Shown here: in pieces, positions 12,485-24,446 of the stretch
Numbering within the stretch: the first letter of the stretch is position 1
Layout of the letters: every line of letters starts with the position of its first letter
Position numbers and translations under genes: made by a program
Assembly: GCA_037954665.1 (NCBI GenBank)
Contig: JBBMOL010000183.1
Location: 9,276-73,275, forward strand
From: Laguncularia racemosa
Lineage: Eukaryota; Streptophyta; Magnoliopsida; Myrtales; Combretaceae
DNA length: 64,000 bases
Direction of reading: 5' to 3'
Notes under the pieces: generated by a model
Told to the model about the DNA's origin: nothing
What the model saw: only the letters and a program-made list of their open reading frames with translations
Database searches by the model: none

Positions 12485-13895
12485 TGATAAGTATAAATTA
12501 ACACTTGTATTTTAGATGAATTCTATTTGTTTATGTAATAAGTTGATGTTATCTTGAAGAATTTTGATACTTAAAATAGAAATATTTCAGTTTCAGGGAT
12601 GAGGACCACTATTTTGAGAAGAGATATCGACTTGGATTGAAATTGGAGAGGAATACACGAAGAAAAATACTTTTTGGAAGGAACAACAGAAATACATGGG
12701 CGTATATTTCAAAGGCACGACCGTGTGTTCATCTTAGGAGATCCATAGAAGTATACACGGTTGCATACACGGCCTGAGGCATGGCCGTGTGTTGAGCCTG
12801 GAAAAAACCAACAGAAGCTTACACGGTTTAAGTACACAATCGTGTATAACCACCGTGTATATAAAAAGAGTCGGCCGTTTAAGAAGATTTTAGGGTTTCA
12901 TGCATATATATATATTCTCATTTTTCCAGAAGAAAAGAGGGACGAAAGGAGAGTACGAAAGGGGAGCACCAAAGAGGAGGCCGAGAGGCCGAAAGGCCGA
13001 AGGGACGCAAAAGAGAAGATGAAGGGATGATAAAGGAAGAAGATGACACCGGAGGGCTCATGCACAGGGGTTTTCTCTTTCTTTTTCTTTCTATTTCATT
13101 GAGTTGTATCTTGAAAATCATTAGTGACTAGTTATTTCATACCCGAACCTTACGAATTCTAATTATCATGTAATATGGGATTGATTGCATAGTTAATGAA
13201 TATTGGAATTTTTTGAATTTATTCATGTTGTTCATGTAGTGTTGCTAATTTGATGTATGGCCAGCATTGAGTTTACATTGATTTCTTAGAAGATGATTGG
13301 AAAATCTCTTGTTTGAATAGATCTTACATAAATAAAGGAATTCGTATGTAATCTAGGGATAGAGAACGTGAATTTTCCGTATTAGATTAAATTAGATAAT
13401 TTGATCTAATTGAGGGTTCAAGAGTGTTAATGTAATTCTAATTGATTTTGATAGAAGAGGGATCTTTATCAAAGCGATTAGGGTTAGGAGCTAATGATTC
13501 TGGGAAGAACATTGGCTTAGTGTTAGATACTCCGCGGTTTAGAGATAACCATTGCTCGTTAACTAATTTATAAAAAAGGGTGAAGTTACATGACAATTAG
13601 AGGAGTAGTAAGGGTAGGGTATGTTCTTAGTTATAGGATTTAGTATTCAAAGTATTATGTTATTTTTAATTGCTATAAGTTTTGTTAAGTATTCTTAATT
13701 TAAACTGAACCTCTCAAATTTGTGCGGTTAGATAGTTGGTTTAGAGTTATTATTGGTACTTGCTGATCCCTGAGGATACGATACCCAAACACAATTCTAT
13801 ACTATTACAATCGATAGGTGCACTTGCTTATTTGATCGTAACAAAGAGTCATAGAAAAAGGGATTTTTAAATTTGTGTGATTACGATCATCAACA
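12485..13895 (+). mobile_element. Solo LTR of an Athila relative, plus strand
   Basis: Starts TGATAAGTAT and ends GATCATCAACA, matching in opposite orientation the ends of the host Athila LTR (TGATAAGTG...CATCAACA). Internal blocks also match, for example the CTAGGGATAGAGA segment near 13358 and GGAAAATCTCTTGTTTGAATAG near 13300. Length is about 1411 bp. The 12700-12860 part has CACGGCCGTG-like palindromes. A TA-rich run near 12900 followed by GA-rich sequence lies in the middle. There is no primer site or coding sequence, hence a solo LTR. Frames at 12761-13121 are chance. Confidence 0.85.
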
Positions 13896-13984
13896 GATGG
13901 TTTCAATCTTACTTCCTCCTTGGGCTCTATCTTCTCAAACCCCCTTTGACAAACTACTTCCTCTCAAGCTTTCAACTGAGCTAT
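13893..13984. repeat. 92-bp direct duplication, copy 2
   Basis: Second copy of the Athila pol segment at 12393-12484. It begins ACAGATGG, of which the first three bases ACA are shared with the end of the solo LTR, so the junction shows 3-bp microhomology. It ends GAGCTAT and continues into protease-region sequence. Confidence 0.9.
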
Positions 13985-14560
13985 GACAGTTTGGATCTCA
14001 ACACTTTTAATCACTTCCTCCCCATCAACCATCCAACTAAACTCCAAAGGATCCCCCACATAGTAATTCCTGCATGGAACTCATCATTGACCTATCAACA
14101 TCGTTAATAGCATAGCAAGAATCATCGGCATTCAAAGACTGTTTCAAAGCTGTTGGGATTGTTACTACCAACTCATCTTCACCTACTCTCAGAACCAGTT
14201 TCCCATTCGCTACATTTATTACGGCTCTTGTGGTGGCTAAGATGGGTCGTCCCAAAATCAATAAGACCTCTACATCTGCATTTATATCCAAGATTACAAA
14301 ATTAACAGGGAAAATGAATTTTTCTACCTTTACCAGGACATCTTCAATGATCCCCTTAAGGAATTTGACCGAGTGATTTGCCAGCTGCAAACTCATCCTT
14401 GTAGGCTTTACCTCACCCAGCTTAAGCTACTTAAACACTGAATAAGGCATCAAGTTTATGCTCGCTCTAAGGTCCACCAATGCTCTTTCCATAGGTAGTT
14501 CACCTATAAGGCATGGAATGGTGAAGCTACCTTGATCCTTAAGCTTCTTGGGTTGTTTGT
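13985..14560 (-). pseudogene. Athila aspartic protease region
   Basis: Minus-strand translation gives CLIGELPMERALVDLRAS followed by INLMPYSVF, then a stop, then KLGEVKPTRMSLQLANHSVKF and the long block 14037-14396 with FIFPVNFVILDI..LLILGRPILATTRAVI..GKLVLRVG. This is the retropepsin-like fold of Athila elements. The active-site box normally reads D-L-G-A-S and here reads D-L-R-A-S, so the Asp is kept but the Gly is lost. The enzyme would cut the polyprotein. It follows gag directly, as expected for a single gag-pol frame. Confidence 0.8.
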
Positions 14561-16156
14561 TATGCAAAATAGCTTAACACTCTGCCCCAATAACTGTAGT
14601 AGAAATCTCTTCCAATCGTTTCTTATTTAACAGCAAATCTTTCAAGAACTTTGCACACCTGGGCATCTACGTAAGTGCTTCCACAAACGGTATGTTGATA
14701 TGTAATTATTTAAATAAATCTAAAAACTTATTGAAGTGTTCTTAATCCTTATCTCTTTTCAATCGGCCTGGATATGGAATTGGTGGCTTATAGGGCTGCA
14801 CTATCGATGCCTTGGCCTTTCCTAAGTCTTTTCCTTTATCAAGATCCGTCTCCTTGCCATGTCTAATGGCTTGTTCCTTTTCAGTAACCCCATATTGTCC
14901 AATCTCGACCTCTTTCTCTTGTACAACCCTTGGCACTTTAGTGGTATTAGATTGCAATTCTCTTCCACTCCTAAGGGTCACTGCTTTTACCTGCTCCTTA
15001 GGATTAAGCTCAGTGTTTCTAGTTAAGGACCCTTGTGGTCTTTTTGAGAGCATTTTTGCAATCTAACCCACTTGATTTTCTAGATTGTGAATAGAAGCCT
15101 CATGATTTCTTAGAGCAACATCGATTGCTTGTTGGCATTGCTCTAAGGTGTGAATGAATTTAGCAATCATGTCCTCTAAATTAGACTTCTTTTCTAGAAG
15201 AGATAGTAGAAGGGGCCTTTAGAATTCGGGCGGAGGTGCATTACCCCGAGGGATTGGTAGATTACTCCATGAAAAAATGGGGTGATTATGCTAAACCGGA
15301 TTATAGGTGTTATTGTAGGGATCATTTTGTGGTCACCTTAGGTTACCCACATAGTCCACTTGTTCAACCAACTCATGACCATGTCATTGGGAGAGTTGAC
15401 TTGATTAAATTAGGGTGGCTGAGAAACAGTCATCCCATCGACTTTCCTAGCAAGAGCATCAACCTTTGCTACTATTGTGGTCATAAGATTAACTTCATGT
15501 ATTCCAGCTGCTCTTTACCTTGAACCCCTATCTTTCCCTCGAGACTTATTCTTGGACATATTCTTAAAAAGTTGCAAAGACTCTTTAGGAGTCTTCTCAT
15601 TCATAGTCCCACCAGTCGTAGCATCAATTATTTGACGAGTTTCGTAATCTAGCCCACTATAGAAGCTAGTTGCTTGTAACTAATTTGGTATCTGATGATG
15701 CGGACACCGTCTAAGCAGTTCCTTAAACCTCAAACAAGCTTCATGAAGGGTTTCATTGTATTATTGAGTGAATGACATGATATCATTCCTCAACTGAGCA
15801 GTCTTCGATGGTGGAAAATAGAAATCCATAAAATTTTTTGCCAATTGGGTCCATTTAGTGATGGAAGCTCGATCCGGTGAATTGTACCACTACCTTACCT
15901 TTCCCCTCAAAGTAAATGGAAAGATATGCAACTTTAATGCCTCATCCAAGACCCTATTCTACTTGATTGTATCACATATGTCAAGGAACATCTGTATGTG
16001 AGCATTGGGATCTTCATTAGCTAAACTGTCAAATTGACACTGGTTGTAGATCATGTTCATTGTAGAAGTTGTAAGTTCAAAGTTATTAGCTTCTATAGTA
16101 GATAGAACAACACATGAACCAATACTATCTAAAGTAGGTCGAGTGTACTCAACCAT
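14561..16156 (-). pseudogene. Athila gag
   Basis: Starts at an ATG at 16156 with MVEYTRPTLDSIGS, then IEANNFEL, ANEDPNAHIQMFLDICDTIK, a stop, and WYNSPDRASITKWTQLAKNF..DFYFPPSKTAQLRNDI as the capsid core. The C-terminal part includes RNTELNPKEQVKAVTLRSG and a Lys/Glu-rich linker (14742-15053). Several in-frame stops break the reading frame. Gag would form the particle that packages element RNA. The segment 15236-15523 on the opposite strand is a shadow frame. Confidence 0.85.
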
Positions 16157-16460
16157 TGTCTTGCGTTAATCACCCATGGTAGTCTGTGGTTCTAGATTCA
16201 AGCTTTTACAAATTCTCTGAACAGTTGCTTTCTTCCCCCTTAATTGATTGCTCTTCAGAAGTCAAACTCGTGACCATGACTTGTATGTTACTCCTCAATC
16301 TCCAGTGGAAAGTTCTATCGATCTCAGGATCAAATTTCAGAAGGTTTGAAGGAGATGATCCCCTGGTCATAAACTGCACAAAAGTGATAAGAAAATATAA
16401 GCAAGTATGAAAAAGAAGAATGGCTAAATTAGTGGGTGTCTAGTTTTCCTAATATCGCTG
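16157..16460 (-). other. Athila 5' leader
   Basis: About 300 bp between primer site and gag start on the minus strand. No coding match was found. It would be transcribed leader RNA, where packaging signals normally lie; none can be identified by eye. Confidence 0.5.
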
Positions 16461-16480
16461 AATCCCCAATAGCGGTGCCA
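16461..16480 (-). promoter_or_regulatory. Athila primer-binding site
   Basis: The minus strand reads TGGCACCGCTATTGGGGATT six bases after the LTR end. This is a decayed form of the TGGCGCCGTTGCCGGGGA-type site usual in Athila and related elements, where a tRNA primes minus-strand DNA synthesis. Position and sequence fix the element's orientation. Confidence 0.85.
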
Positions 16481-16486
16481 TAAACT

Positions 16487-17976
16487 TGTTGATGATTGTA
16501 ATGACACAAATTAAAAATCCTTTTTACCTTAACTCTTCTTTACAATCAATTAGGCAAGTGTACCTATCGAGTTCAGTAGTATAGAGTTCAAGCACGGATA
16601 TCGTTCCCTCAAGGATCTGCGAGTACTAATACTGACTATAAACCCACTATCCAACCACACAATTTCGATTGAATTCGATTAAATTAAATCGCTTAACAAA
16701 GAAATGTAACACTTAAACTAAACACAGAATTAAAATTTAGTAAATTCAATAATCAAAGACATACCTTACCCTTATTACTCCTCTAATTATCATATGACTT
16801 CATCCTCAAAATTTCAATTAACAAATGACAATTATCTCTGAACCACAGAGTATCTAATACCAAATTAATGTTCCTCCCAGAATCATTAATTCCTAACTCT
16901 AATTACATTAATAAAGATTCCTCTTTCATTAACGTTATTAGAATTGCATTAACACCCTAGGACCCTCAATTAGGTCGGAATATATCAATTTAACTTAATA
17001 CGGAAAACTCGTGCTCTCTATCCCTAGATTGCATACAAGTCTCTTTATCCATATTTGATCTATTCTAATAAGAGATTTTCCAATCAACTTAGAAGAAATC
17101 AATGTAAATTCAACACTGGCTAAACAATAAATCACAAAACATGATAAACAATATGAATAAATTCAGATAAAATTAACCATTCGTGAATTGCACAATTAAT
17201 CTAATGTCATATGATAATTAGGATTTCATAAGGTTCAGGTATGAAATAAACTAGCAACACATGGTTTTCAAAGTTAAAATCAATGGAACAAAAAGACTCA
17301 TGTGAATAAAACACTCCAAAGGTAAGAGTTGAATTGTTGTTTCTTGATCTATGTTCCCTTCCCACAGATTCAATTCATGACGTCTTCTTTCTTTCCTTTC
17401 TTTTTGATTTCTTGATTTTGTTCTTCTCCTACGGACGTTGGTTCTTGACGTCTTCTTTGATTTGGAATGCTGCCCTAAGGTTTTAAAAATGAAGTTAGGA
17501 GGAAAAAGTCCCTAAAAAATAAAACAGGGCATCTATTTATAGTTTTGTGAAAATAGGATTCAGCATGGGCATCAGCACAACTATGCTCGAGGCCGTGTTG
17601 ACTTTGAAACACATTACTTTCACTTCCCATTTCAGCACGGCCGTGCTCAAGACAGGGCTGAAAAGAATTTTTGTCACTAATCATCAGCACAAGCTGTGCT
17701 GAACTTAGCGCATATTTTGGCATAGTTGCTGGTCATTTTTTTGATCCAACACGGGTGTTTGCATGGGTTGTGCTGAGCTGAAAATCATTTTTCTTCTTTT
17801 TTTGCCAAATTTTACCTCGCCTTTTCTCATATCATCCTTAAATCTTTCTTTTGTCTCCATTGATGCCTAAAATTAAAATTTAATCATATAAGTACCATTT
17901 TCTTCACAAATCACATGAAATCCATATAAAATTATAACTAATAACACTAAAATTAAGGGTCATCCTACACTTATCA
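16487..17976 (-). repeat. Athila 5' LTR
   Basis: Partner of 6274-7779; about 1490 bp. Edges on the plus strand are TGTTGATGATTG and ACTTATCA. Differences from the partner are scattered substitutions and small indels, so the insertion is much older than element F. It contains an exact CACGGCCGTG at 17636-17645 amid TGCTGA-rich sequence. It would hold the promoter, but I cannot place a TATA box with confidence. Confidence 0.85.
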
Positions 17977-17981
17977 ACTAT

Positions 17982-20530
17982 ACACTATATGTCATCAAAA
18001 TATACAATAACACATTTTCCAATCAACTCTCTTAACACATGGTTCATTAATCTCATGAACATGCTGGGTACATTGGTCAGTCTAATAACATGGCTATCTA
18101 CTCATATAGGCCATGCTTTATCTTGAAGGTTGTCTTCCTTTCATTACTGGGTCTCATATGTATTTGGTGGTATCCACTCTTTAGATCAATTTTAGAGAAG
18201 ATACATTGATACCATGAAGCTCATCTAGCATGTCATCGAACCTTGAAATGGGATATTGATAGTTGATAGTGATCTTATTGAAGGCTCGACTGTTAATGCA
18301 CATATGTTAAGACCTATACTTCTTTGGGATGAGTATAGCAAGTACTGCATAAGCTCATGCTCTCTCTCACATAACCTCTTTTAATTACTTGCCAATCTCT
18401 TTAGCATAGCAACTTGTTTAGGATTCACGTGATAGACAAGCTTGTCTGGTAAAGCCACACCAAGTTGTAGGTTTATGCAATGTTCACTGCCTCAAAACGG
18501 GGGTAGTCCTTTAGGTAGCTCCTCAAGAAATAGATCTTGGAACTCCTCAAGTAGATCTCTAACCTTAGTGGGTAAGGACACCTAGTCTCTTAGTTCTAAC
18601 AATTGCTCAACTAGCATGAAAAGGGGTATGTCCGATACCATTGATTGTTTAAACTTGTACCATTGATTGTCTAAACTTGCTCTTGGACATAATAAGCATT
18701 TCCTTCTAGGCTTGACTTAGTTGCATCTGTGTATCCTTTACTTGGCCTAGGGTTATAGGCTGTAATAAGATCTTCTTACCATCCTTTTAGAAACTGTACC
18801 TATCCTTATATCCATCGTACATGATGTGTTAATCAAATAACTAGGGTCGACTAAGAAGGACATGAAACGTGCATATTGGTAGGACATCACAAATCACAAA
18901 GGATCTCATCCTAGTATTTATCCTCAATAGATATAGGCACTTGGACCTACTATGTGACAAGAAAGGCTCCTTTCTCATCAACCTAATGTAGCTTGTAAAG
19001 ACTTAGGTATTCCAAGGTTGATAGTTTCAATTGCCTTACTATAGAAGTGGTGGCCACATTGGTGCAATTACCTCCATCTATGATCAATGCACATAATAGG
19101 CCCTCAACCTTACATGAAATATGGAATAAGTTCTCTTATTGCTTGTTCTCGATCATTAGCATGACACTCAATGCTCTTCGCAGCACAATATTTAGGAACT
19201 GCCCTTACTTGGCATATATAGTGGCAACCCCATCTTTGATAGTCACCTTGGTACACTTCACTCCTCCTGCCTTATCTATCTCATCTTCATTAGCACTATT
19301 GACCTCTATTACAAGTGCCTTTCCTTTCAAAATTATAGCTTGGAGATTCGAACATTGAGCAGCTACTTATCTAAAATCCAAACACTTGAAGCACTTTATT
19401 TAGCTCCTTTCCAAACTTTATCCATCATTTCCTCATACATCCCCTTGCTCTATAACCTTTCCTTTAGTTTTAGGCCTCCTTTTGTCTAACTTTGGTAAAT
19501 TGCTGAGTTAATCATCACCTCAACTCAACTAATTCCTTTTTTATTAGCAAACACCAGCTATGAGTTAGCTTGGCATCACTATTTGACTACCCATAGTCTT
19601 ATAGAGATTATTGTGCCTTTAGTGCTCTACTGTCTAAGCTAATCAAATAGCATCATCTAAGATGTTCATATGTTGTAGCTTAACTATGCTTGCTATTTAA
19701 TACTTTAGCCCTACTACAAATCAAGCTATAGTTCTATCCTTAGGCTTTTCCACTTCACATTGTATCATTAGCATTTGGAATTTCTTCAAATAACCATTGA
19801 CACACATTACTCATCTCAAATTCTATATCTTCTTAAAAGCTTTCTATATTTAGTAACTAGGAATGAATCTCCTTAAGATTCTTTTCATCTTAGTCCAAGA
19901 CCGGATCTCTTCTTCTCCAACTTGTCTTCAAATATTCAATAAATTCTTCCACCACGGTGCTACATATCCAAAAAATTCCAATGCAACTAACCTAACTTTC
20001 ATGACTTTGTCATACTTGTGACATTGAAACAACTTATCTACCTTGTCTTATTGATTTAGGTAGTAATGCACATCCCCACAACCTAGGAAAGTAGGTAACT
20101 ACATTTTAACATTATCAAGTCCTTTAGGAACTCTTACACCTTACACACTATACTCTTCATCAAAGTTGTCCCTTGGTTCCTCATTAATCTCCTCTATTTC
20201 AATTGGCCTTCTTGCACCTTAGCCTCTTCTCAATCTACCACCATTTTGAATGGTCTAAGGTGAGTCTACTTGCTTCTCATCATTACGAGATTTTTTATCT
20301 CTTGCATTAACTTGAGCAAGTTATTTGTCTGCTAAACGTTGTATAGTAATGGCAAGGTTAGCAACCACTGTGGTTAGTTCCTAGATTTGCTCTTTAGTAG
20401 CCTTGTATTTTGGTGAGCAAGTCTTCCTCTTCCTTGAGCATCATGCTCATAGTTTCCAATACCATAATGAACACTAAGATTTAACATCTTAATCCACACA
20501 ACTTACATAGCTTGATAGTAAGAATAGAAA
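17982..20530 (-). pseudogene. Element C gag, protease and RT (decayed)
   Basis: The minus strand, read from 20530 down with many stops, gives a barely recognisable gag, then a protease-like part near 19050 (HRW..LHQCGHH, resembling the IIDGGxCTNVAS box in a shifted frame), then DLFLEELPKGLPP, INLQLGVALPDKL and RT. RT landmarks are INSRAFNKITINY and SRFDDMLDELHG (18150-18310). The catalytic box YFDD lies at 17991-18002, intact, followed at once by a stop and the Athila insertion point. The other half of pol is at 4228-6268. This order proves that C was once continuous. Confidence 0.75.
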
Positions 20531-20560
20531 CCACATCACTGAAATTTGCACTCCTTCATT

Positions 20561-20585
20561 GGAAGCTCTACTTTGATTTCAAAAT
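20561..20585 (-). promoter_or_regulatory. Element C primer-binding site, degenerate
   Basis: The minus strand reads TTTGAAATCAAAGTAGAGCTTCC beginning a few bases after the LTR, in three overlapping parts TTTGAAATCA, AAAGTAG and AGCTTCC. It resembles the TGGTATCAGAGC initiator-tRNA-Met site with an internal insertion. Element D has the cleaner form TGATATCAGAGCTTC at the same place. Confidence 0.55.
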
Positions 20586-20590
20586 AAGGG

Positions 20591-20764
20591 TGATACGCCT
20601 AGGAGCTAAATTTCACTAAGATATCAAACATGGATGAATAAGGGTAGTGGGTCCTTTTAAGTATGGTGGAATAAGGATGATATGCTTAGGAGCTGAATTT
20701 CACTAAGATATCAAACATGGATGAATAAGGATGGTGGATCCTTCTAAATATAAAAGATATAAAA
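20591..20764. repeat. 87-bp tandem duplication
   Basis: The block beginning TGATACGCCTAGGAGC at 20591 is repeated beginning TGATATGCTTAGGAGC at 20678. Both copies contain ACTAAGATATCAAACATGG. The other LTR of this element has one copy only, so the duplication arose in this LTR. Confidence 0.85.
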
Positions 20765-21091
20765 TGTAAGTATAATGTAATTCTAATAGAAAGCGAGTTG
20801 GTTGGGTGAATATTACACACCACAAGGACAAACACGAGACCTAATCACTCCTTGATATGATACACAAGTAATAACCAGGGGGCTTGGATAATTCTTGCTA
20901 AAGAGATTGATAAGAGTAAAGTATTTAAGAGTGGCAACTCATAAATAGAGGAAAGATATTTAGTATAATTTGAAAGATGATGATACAATTGAGTGTAAAA
21001 ATGGACTATCCATAGTAAGTCAATTAAGGTAAAGGATAAAAGTGAAAAAAAAAATACAATAATACAACCTTAAAAGGGTATATTTGTTTAG

Positions 21092-23497
21092 TGTCACGCC
21101 CTACTTTGAGGGCTCTTCGTGACAACTCGCCACGATCACTTAACCCCCTCCCCCCATTAAGTAACCGTGAAGCATCTCATCTTCAGTATAATGCCTATTG
21201 ATCATAGTAATAACATTCTCTACTCACAACACAATTGATTACAATATTATCACTAGGCCTCAAATGGGTCCCATTACACCATCACAGGTACACCTAAGAT
21301 CCTATTAGATCACTTAAATACATTTACATCAATTACAAAATCCCTTATAATGATGTCTACCTCAATCTAGACCTCACATCCTTCCCACAACCATGCCTTT
21401 AGTTAGGTGACGAGTACTCACCTTGGTTTATCGGTTCATCAGTAATTTTCGGTAGTCTCGACCTGCAAGGCAAAATCTATAGGAGGGTAAGCCATGTCTT
21501 AGTAAGTTAGGGTGCAATCTCTTTGTGTTGCAACAACACAAAAATTTCAAGCAAGTTATCAAAAAAATGCTATGCATGAACAATCACATGAATGTAGCAT
21601 CTTATGTGGTCTTTCAGTAACCGACGTGAAGTCTAGGATTTACGTTCCCCTTGACCTTGAGTTAGGGATTTTGAAACCACCATCAGAGCCCGGGTCTTAC
21701 ACACAATTTAATTACTCTTATCATTTTATTATATCTATGTCTTAGCTTTAGTGATCTAGGCTCAGGTGCCTTTTATACACGGAGAATTTACACACCTTCA
21801 AGAATCAGGCCGGACTCGAAACCGTAAAGGCATGGTAATCCCCTAATCACTTAGTTTGCACTTGGCAAAATAGTGACCCTTTGATCACTTCCGGTGTGTC
21901 CTATAGCTGTGATGGCCTTGAACAATGCAATGTTCGTGCTATGCATGCCAGATTATTAATTAGATCTCAAAATTAGTTAAAGTTTTAGGGTAATCATCTA
22001 AGGTCAAGCATATATGCAAGCGTCAATCATGACGACAATCTACTCATAACACATTCAATCATTTCAATGAGCAAGACATAAACATAACATCAATAAGGAG
22101 ACATCCATATGATTAAAGTAAGAAATCATTAAGCAAGAGCGCTTTGAATTAAGTACATTCATTGCCATCCCCTTTCCTCTCTCATTCGTATAACTTGCGC
22201 TCATAATTATAATTATAAGTCTTATCTTTGGATATGTATACATATATGCCCATAGCATATGGATGTTAAGTAAGATTCTCATATCTCCTTTGACCATATA
22301 CACATCATATGTATATGCATGTATTGTTTGTGGTCATGTGAGACCACCTTCTTCCCTTACTCCTATATAACCTATATAACCATAGCTTATGTCGCTTGCA
22401 ACATCTTATCTTTCCCTCTCACTTACATATAACATATGTATGTACATGTGTAAGGACTTAGGTTATTGGAGCCTAAAATTCCTTCCCCGTAAATTGTAAT
22501 GCACGTTTATGCATATCTATATTCTTTACATCAACTGCCACACTCCGCAACAACACACATGCTATAGTATATTCCTTTCCTACCACTAGTAAAATCATAC
22601 ATACTCACATGAAGGAATAGATCTAACATCTATATACTCCTACATGTTGTCTCATATCCTCATTCATGGATTTTCCATCCTTCTTTCAATTTCCCACACA
22701 CAAGCACATAATCAAACCAACATCAATATAATTCCCACTTTCACCTCCATGTCATTTTATAGCCCACATATAAACATACCCATATAGCATTCCCGAGCTA
22801 GCTTCCCAATCCAACAAAGTGCGCATATACCCATATACATATATATATTTATTTATTTACAGCAACCAGCATCTTCATAAATATCTATACCCAAACATTT
22901 GTTAGCAGCACATGCCCCCTTCCCCTGCACATGGATATACACATATATGTTGCGGCAACCTTGGAACGTCAAGTAGCAACCAGCTTGTCATATGGCTTCC
23001 ACGTCCTTGTAATCTACTGTAATATGCATACACCTACGTGGTTCCTCACGGCAGAGAGCAGCAATGACGTTCCAGCGGTTCCACTTCCAACCTTCCCCAA
23101 TATCATATAATGAACATATACAATCATCCCCTACAACCAGCGTATAAGCATTTATATATGTTGATACAACAACCAAAAAGCTTCACACATGCATGCCAAA
23201 TGAACAAAACAAGAAAAAGAAAAATGCCCAGCACTCCTTAAATATCATATACGTATATACATATATATATATATATATATCTGGTTAATGTACTGCACTG
23301 GGGGCTTCACCTACACATAGGGGAGGAAGGGAAAGGAAAAAAAAATTTGCCACTAGTGAGTAGAAACCGTCACACACACCCATTATGGAAGTGAAAGATC
23401 GGCATCCAACAACAATTTGCACATATATATTCTCATTTACAGTAATGGAATCATTATGTGCATGAAGGGAAGGGACTACGCTAACTGTTCCAGCACC

Positions 23498-23536
<39 letters not shown>

Positions 23537-24446
23537 CATGACAAACAAATTCACAGCGAAACACACGTAACACAGCAAATATACACATAATAAAACACGT
23601 CACGGAGTTTTACTCACCTTGGTCTTATTTTCTCGACGTTTAATCAAAATAGTTTTTAGGTATCTTCGAGCCGAAATTTTCTTCACCTAAAAAATTTAGG
23701 AAAAAGTATATTATTATATGCTACACATGATTTACATCATTTTACCTAGTGTTTCTCTAGCTATTATAACTAATTTTAGGTAAAATATTAATTTTTTCAT
23801 TTATTTGTTCTTTGTATATAACTTTTAGAAACTAGCTCCATTTCACAAAAAAAAAAATAGTCTAGTTGAGTTGTACTCATCTCGAGGAATACGTTGGTGA
23901 TCTCGAATCGTCGATTGGAGATCGTATGTGTGAGTTATGATTTTTTTTTGTCCGATTTTCTGCTTTTCTTTTCCTCATTGTCCTCTCGTCTGTGTGGTCT
24001 ATTCCTCACTGTCCCTCATTGTCTCTCTTTTACTTTTTCTTTGTTCCTTTATGGGTGGCCGTAGGTCCTCCACGGAAGGCTAACATATATATATATACAA
24101 TGTCTAAATATTATTATTATTATTATTAGGGTTTTAAAACTCCTAGTGTTTTTTTACACATGCGATGGCATCGATAAAATTTAAGATTTTAACATTTTAT
24201 TATGAAATTTTATGCTTAAGCTAATTTGATTATTTTGAGTGTGAATATTTACTCAAAATTCCTATTTGACAATCATAAATCTAAAATTTTAATTTATTTT
24301 ATCGTTTAACCAATAATTTCTCATGGTTTGCCCTTCGTGTGATTATTTCTTTTATTATAGTTTTATATAGGGTGTGTTTAAGGCTTTTAGTACAATCTTT
24401 TAATTATTTTGCTATTATACGCGACTAAAGTTTTACGGATTTTACA
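21092..24446 (+). mobile_element. 3.36-kb solo LTR with perfect TSD
   Basis: Starts TGTCACGCCC, ends GGATTTTACA, and is flanked on both sides by TTTAG (21087-21091 and 24447-24451). The interrupted LTR of C reads through cleanly once it is removed. No gag, pol or primer site is present, so it is a very long solo LTR or a non-coding derivative. The middle (22000-23600) is rich in CATATATGTATATG-type alternating sequence, and TA repeats occur at about 23258-23280 and 23496-23531. Short frames within it match nothing. The strand given is arbitrary. Confidence 0.75.

Larger units (their letters stand above)
6274..17976 (-). mobile_element. Athila-type Ty3/gypsy element, minus strand
   Basis: Two about 1.5-kb direct repeats bound a minus-strand gag, protease, RT, RNase H and integrase. 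Flanks are CCTAT (6269-6273) and ACTAT (17977-17981), a 4-of-5 TSD. The primer site is of the TGGCGCC-like kind used by Athila elements. RT phrases such as CFLDGMSGYFQIPIA and the gag phrase EANNFEL are typical of the Athila clade. No envelope-like ORF is visible between integrase and 3' LTR. Internal stops, altered catalytic residues and a nested solo LTR show that it is inactive. It is inserted in element C's RT, 14 bp past the YFDD codons. Confidence 0.85.

Noticed and set aside
12761..13030. Plus-strand frame with Arg/Lys-rich end, and its opposite-strand frame
   Set aside because: Both are inside the Athila solo LTR in a GA-rich low-complexity stretch.
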